Source of the DNA: Leptospira sp.
GTDB lineage: Bacteria; Spirochaetota; Leptospiria; Leptospirales; Leptospiraceae
Length of the DNA: 8,119 bases
Direction of reading: 5' to 3'
Assembly (NCBI GenBank): GCA_025457985.1
Contig: JALOTI010000069.1
Location: forward strand, 1 to 8,119
Numbering within the stretch: position 1 is the first letter of the stretch; every line of letters begins with the position of its first letter. Made by a program: the position numbers and the translations under genes. The notes below the pieces were generated by a model that saw only the letters and a list, made by a program, of their open reading frames with translations, searched no databases and was not told the DNA's origin. Positions 5,350 through 8,119 of the stretch are shown here, piece after piece.

Positions 5350-6657
5350 TTAATATTCCTGAGGGTCCATTTTTCCAATGGCTGCCCTGTAACTTTCAAG
5401 TGCGTTGTAATAAAGATAGATGATCTCGTAATAGCTACGGAGAACGTTCAGATAGTTCTTTTCAGCTTCCAGAAAAGTAACAAGGTTAGAAGCACCACGT
5501 ATGTAAGCCAATCTAGACTTTTCTTGAACTTCCTTATTCTTCTCAATTAGACCAATTTTTTGATATTCCAATAGTTGAGATTCCCTTGCTTGCAATTCCT
5601 TTGCGGCAGCCGAAATCTCAGAGAGTATCTCATTTCTTTTTGCATCGACATCAAAACTGAGTCTTTTGAAGGTCTCTTCGCCTTTTAGAATTTCACCTTG
5701 TTTTCTATCGAACAAAGGCAAAGGGGATGATGCGTAAACACCTGTTACATTCTCATTTCCCTTATTTAAGAACTCTACTCCAAGAGTAAGTGGAGGAATT
5801 GCCTCTCTCTTTTTTAATTCCACATTCATCCGCTCTTTTTGCTGCCGAATTTTGAGAGCAACTAAGTCGGGTCGATTCTCAACATCATAACCTTTTAAAT
5901 CAATACCAAACTCTTTTGAGGACAAAAACTGAAGTCTTCCTTTGATGTTTAGTGGTGTTGAAATATCCGTATTTCCAATCAAAATACGTAGGTTCTTTAC
6001 AACTTGTGCCCGGAGTATACGAGCGTTTCTATATTCTCTATCTATTTGGATTCTTTCTAACTCAAGTCGATCATATTCTAAAAATGAAATATCACCCTTC
6101 TCTGCTCGAAGCTTAGTTAGATCGAGAAGGTCTTGGTAGTTTTCCAAAAATTCCTTCTGGTAGCTGATCTGTTCTGTGACATACAAATAGGTCCAGAAAT
6201 TTTGCCTAAGTCTCAATCTAAAAAGACGATCAAAATCCTTGAAGCTCGCTATAGATGCCAAAAACTCTTGTTTAGCGACTTTTCCTCTTTGTGCAATTGT
6301 TCCACTTAAGTCAATCGGTTGGTTGTAAATAATGGAAGTCTCTGGTAAACCAGTTTGGCTACTATTCCTTGCACCCATAAATTGTTGCTGCATATTAAAG
6401 ATAGGATTGTAGTAAAGACTTGCAGTTATAATATCCCCTCTTGCAATTCCTATCGATTGTTTTTCACGTAAATAAAGAGGGTTACTTGAAACAGCAAATT
6501 CTTCCAACTCTTCAAGATTCCATTTTTCTTTTTTATCATGAGATTCAGTCTCTTCCCCAAGAAACATTTGTTCCTCGGTCGATTGCAAATTATAGATATT
6601 CTTTTCATTTGCAAAAAGTGAAATTGTCACAATTAAAAATACTAAAACTTTTTTCAT
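5350..6657 (-). CDS. outer-membrane efflux protein (CzcC/TolC family)
   Basis: Trimeric outer-membrane channel component of a tripartite efflux pump, 435 residues. A signal peptide (MKKVLVFLIVTISLFA, cut near 16-17) has no lipobox Cys, so it is not lipidated as many NodT-type relatives are. The two OEP repeats are clear: first, LEELEEFAVSSNPLY (48-62), LYYNPIF (81-87) and EKGDISFLEYDRLELER (186-202); second, NRPDL (261-265), SSPLPLFDRKQGEI (310-323) and RGASNLVTFLEAEKNYLNV (387-405). The PLFDRKQGE motif is characteristic of the CzcC branch that works with heavy-metal RND pumps. The ATG overlaps the ppa stop by 4 nt (ATGA) and has no Shine-Dalgarno sequence, so it probably depends on ribosomes that have translated ppa. 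The adaptor gene follows after 2 nt. This order (pump, then channel, then adaptor) differs from the classic czcCBA. Confidence 0.92.
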   Translation of the reverse strand: MKKVLVFLIVTISLFANEKNIYNLQSTEEQMFLGEETESHDKKEKWNLEELEEFAVSSNPLYLREKQSIGIARGDIITASLYYNPIFNMQQQFMGARNSSQTGLPETSIIYNQPIDLSGTIAQRGKVAKQEFLASIASFKDFDRLFRLRLRQNFWTYLYVTEQISYQKEFLENYQDLLDLTKLRAEKGDISFLEYDRLELERIQIDREYRNARILRAQVVKNLRILIGNTDISTPLNIKGRLQFLSSKEFGIDLKGYDVENRPDLVALKIRQQKERMNVELKKREAIPPLTLGVEFLNKGNENVTGVYASSPLPLFDRKQGEILKGEETFKRLSFDVDAKRNEILSEISAAAKELQARESQLLEYQKIGLIEKNKEVQEKSRLAYIRGASNLVTFLEAEKNYLNVLRSYYEIIYLYYNALESYRAAIGKMDPQEY

Positions 6658-7277
6658 ACTGTAACGAACTTTTTAATATAATCTTCGATTCCAAATTGAA
6701 TCACACGAATTGCTTCGTCTTTACCGTAGACTTCTGTGATTTCGACGGTTCCTGTAGACGGAGAGTTTGGATCTAATTTGTAAGTCAAAAAGTAATGGTG
6801 AAGTTTGTTTACGAGAGCTTTTGGAACTTCAGTTATATCCTTCATTTGTCCAAAAACTTCATCACCTTTTAAGACCGCTATGATCTTGTCGTCCGCTTCT
6901 CCCTTATCAATCATCCTTAGACCACCTATCGGAATCACTGTGAGGATTGTGTTTCCATGTGTGATTGGGCTGGCAGTCAAAACACAAATATCAATAGGGT
7001 CCCCATCACCTTGGATGTCAGCTTTCCCGACTACCGTAGAGCAATGTTTAGCGGAAGCCTCCCCAGAATATGTACGGGGAATAAAGCCATATAGTGTAGG
7101 TGAACGGTTGCTATACTTTTGTGGACGATCCACTCGAATAAATCCAGATGCTTTGTCTATTTCATATTTAACAGGATCCTGAGGGGTTAACTCAATAAAT
7201 ACATCCAGTTCTTCTGGTGCCTTTGGTCCTAGTTCCAATCCGTGCCAAGGGTGTGCTACATAATAATTTGGTTTCAT
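6654..7277 (-). CDS. ppa: soluble inorganic pyrophosphatase, family I
   Basis: Cytoplasmic Mg-dependent enzyme of 207 residues that splits pyrophosphate to two phosphates, pulling biosynthetic reactions forward. The active site is complete by comparison with E. coli PPase: K38-Y-E40 (K29, E31), R51 (R43), Y63 in LYGFIP (Y55), D91/D93/D96 in DGDPIDICVL (D65, D67, D70), D124, D129 and K131 in DKGEADDK (D97, D102, K104), and Y166-K167 (Y141, K142). It is about 30 residues longer than the E. coli enzyme, mostly from an 18-residue longer loop between Y63 and D91 (YSGEASAKHCSTVVGKADIQ); I recall similar loops in chlamydial enzymes. AGGAAG inside the end of the pump gene serves as ribosome site, and the gene starts 5 nt after the pump stop. 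It overlaps the outer-membrane channel start by 4 nt, so this housekeeping enzyme is translationally embedded in an efflux operon. Confidence 0.96.
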   Translation of the reverse strand: MKPNYYVAHPWHGLELGPKAPEELDVFIELTPQDPVKYEIDKASGFIRVDRPQKYSNRSPTLYGFIPRTYSGEASAKHCSTVVGKADIQGDGDPIDICVLTASPITHGNTILTVIPIGGLRMIDKGEADDKIIAVLKGDEVFGQMKDITEVPKALVNKLHHYFLTYKLDPNSPSTGTVEITEVYGKDEAIRVIQFGIEDYIKKFVTV

Positions 7278-7282
7278 AAATT

Positions 7283-8119
7283 CTACTTCCTATTTGGTTT
7301 CTTTTTTTTAGATCTTTCTTTCTCTTCTATTGGTTCAAATTTCGAAACAATATCTGAATCGTGATTGTTGGGAGGAATGTATCCTAGTGACTCTGTATGG
7401 TACTTTTTCATATCCTCTAAAAAGTATTCGTTTCTTTTTTTATCTCTTTCTTGTTGCCTTGCTTCTTGTTTTTGTGCTAACTTAACTAAGAATTCAAATG
7501 CAATCGGTAAAAGGAAACGAGAGAGAATCGTTGCAACAAGAACACCACCCATTACCACAGTTGCTAATGGTTTTTGAACCTCAGCTCCTGCACTCGTTGC
7601 GATCGCCATAGGCAAAAATCCTATGATTGCAACTAACTCGGTAGTAGCCACAGCTCGTAGGGTATACACAGCTGCATCTATCACAGCAAGAGACGCATTC
7701 GGATTTTCCTTTATATTGTCCTTAAGAGCCGATGCGTAGACTACCCCGTTTAACACGGAGATACCTGCCGCAGCAATAAACCCAACCCCAGCAGGTATGG
7801 AGAACGGAAGCCCTCGCATAACAAGAGCTATTATGCCCCCCGATATAGATAGAGGCACTAACATAAAAACTCCCAATGCATAATACACATTCCCAAATGC
7901 TATAAATAACATTACAAAAATGATTGCCCCGGCTATTGGGATTACCAAAGCCAGACGATTTTTTGCACGAGTAAAGTTTTCAAACTGTCCACCCCAATCC
8001 ACGGAATATCCTTGCGGTAGATTTTCTTCTATGCTGTTCGTTTCTTTTTGTACTTCTGAAACAAATCCAACCATATCCCGCCCACGTACGTTTACTTCAA
8101 CAAGGATCCGCCTTTTTAA
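7283..8119 (-). CDS. C-terminal part of an HME-family RND efflux pump (CzcA/CusA-like), 5' end outside the window
   Basis: The frame is open from the right edge to TAG at 7283-7285 (278 codons). The internal ATG at 8074 is not the start, because VNVRGRDM just before and over it is the conserved CzcA sequence around VQxNVRGRD. Family landmarks follow in order: [15 protein letters not shown], transmembrane segments TM8 ([20 protein letters not shown]), TM9 ([20 protein letters not shown]), TM10 ([20 protein letters not shown]), TM11 ([14 protein letters not shown]) and [16 protein letters not shown] leading into TM12. The AEVQ-PLATVV motif is typical of heavy-metal efflux pumps of the proton-driven RND superfamily. 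The proton-relay and metal-selecting residues of TM4 and the central pore are outside the window, so the ion cannot be named. After TM12 comes an unusually long charged cytoplasmic tail of about 64 residues ending SKKKKPNRK. ppa follows after 5 nt. Confidence 0.95.
   Translation of the reverse strand, partial: LKRRILVEVNVRGRDMVGFVSEVQKETNSIEENLPQGYSVDWGGQFENFTRAKNRLALVIPIAGAIIFVMLFIAFGNVYYALGVFMLVPLSISGGIIALVMRGLPFSIPAGVGFIAAAGISVLNGVVYASALKDNIKENPNASLAVIDAAVYTLRAVATTELVAIIGFLPMAIATSAGAEVQKPLATVVMGGVLVATILSRFLLPIAFEFLVKLAQKQEARQQERDKKRNEYFLEDMKKYHTESLGYIPPNNHDSDIVSKFEPIEEKERSKKKKPNRK

Noticed and set aside
7298..7312. A AAA AAG slippery heptamer in frame near the end of the pump gene, as in dnaX frameshifting
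   Set aside because: A -1 shift would only replace the last few residues (three codons, then stop). No stimulatory stem is evident, and A-runs are common in this AT-leaning sequence, so it is probably chance.
1..8119. Search by eye for CRISPR arrays, insertion sequences, phage genes, toxin-antitoxin pairs, tRNA genes and long direct repeats
   Set aside because: None was seen. The window is tiled by conserved housekeeping and efflux genes, with no gap longer than 44 nt.

Overview
The window most likely comes from a spirochaete of the genus Leptospira. The main reason is the LexA, whose N-terminus (MKDLTEKQ...) and C-terminus (GKLIGLYRIY) match my memory of the leptospiral protein. The moderate, AT-leaning base composition, tightly packed genes and a spirochaete-style lipobox agree with this. 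The composition looks less AT-rich than L. interrogans, so a saprophytic or other non-interrogans species is possible, but I cannot fix the species.

The window is almost fully coding. Eight genes lie on the minus strand, and the tail of one plus-strand gene lies at the left edge. In minus-strand transcription order they are: the C-terminal part of an HME-type (CzcA/CusA-like) RND efflux pump (cut by the right edge), a family I inorganic pyrophosphatase (ppa), a CzcC/TolC-type outer-membrane efflux protein, a CzcB-type periplasmic adaptor, lexA, a small predicted lipoprotein, a C-terminal processing protease (S41, CtpA-like), tsaD and pssA. The pssA stop overlaps the stop of a converging plus-strand gene whose visible tail looks like a STAS (anti-sigma antagonist) domain.

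There are two functional blocks. Positions 8119-4166 hold a complete tripartite heavy-metal-type efflux set with ppa inserted between the pump and the outer-membrane gene. Positions 4165-64 hold a lexA-led block whose genes follow with spacings of 36, 1, -1 and -4 nt. The only gap that looks regulatory is the 44 nt before lexA. It holds a consensus -35 hexamer (TTGACA) and a perfect 7-bp inverted repeat (ACAGATA-N9-TATCTGT) over the probable -10, which is a strong candidate operator for LexA self-control.

The most interesting idea is the trio lexA, small lipoprotein, Ctp protease. It resembles in layout the Bacillus SOS checkpoint, where a LexA-controlled small envelope division inhibitor (YneA) is cleared by CtpA. 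Here that is only an inference from gene order. The rest of the window is conserved housekeeping and efflux genes. I saw no tRNA or rRNA genes, insertion sequences, CRISPR arrays or prophage genes.
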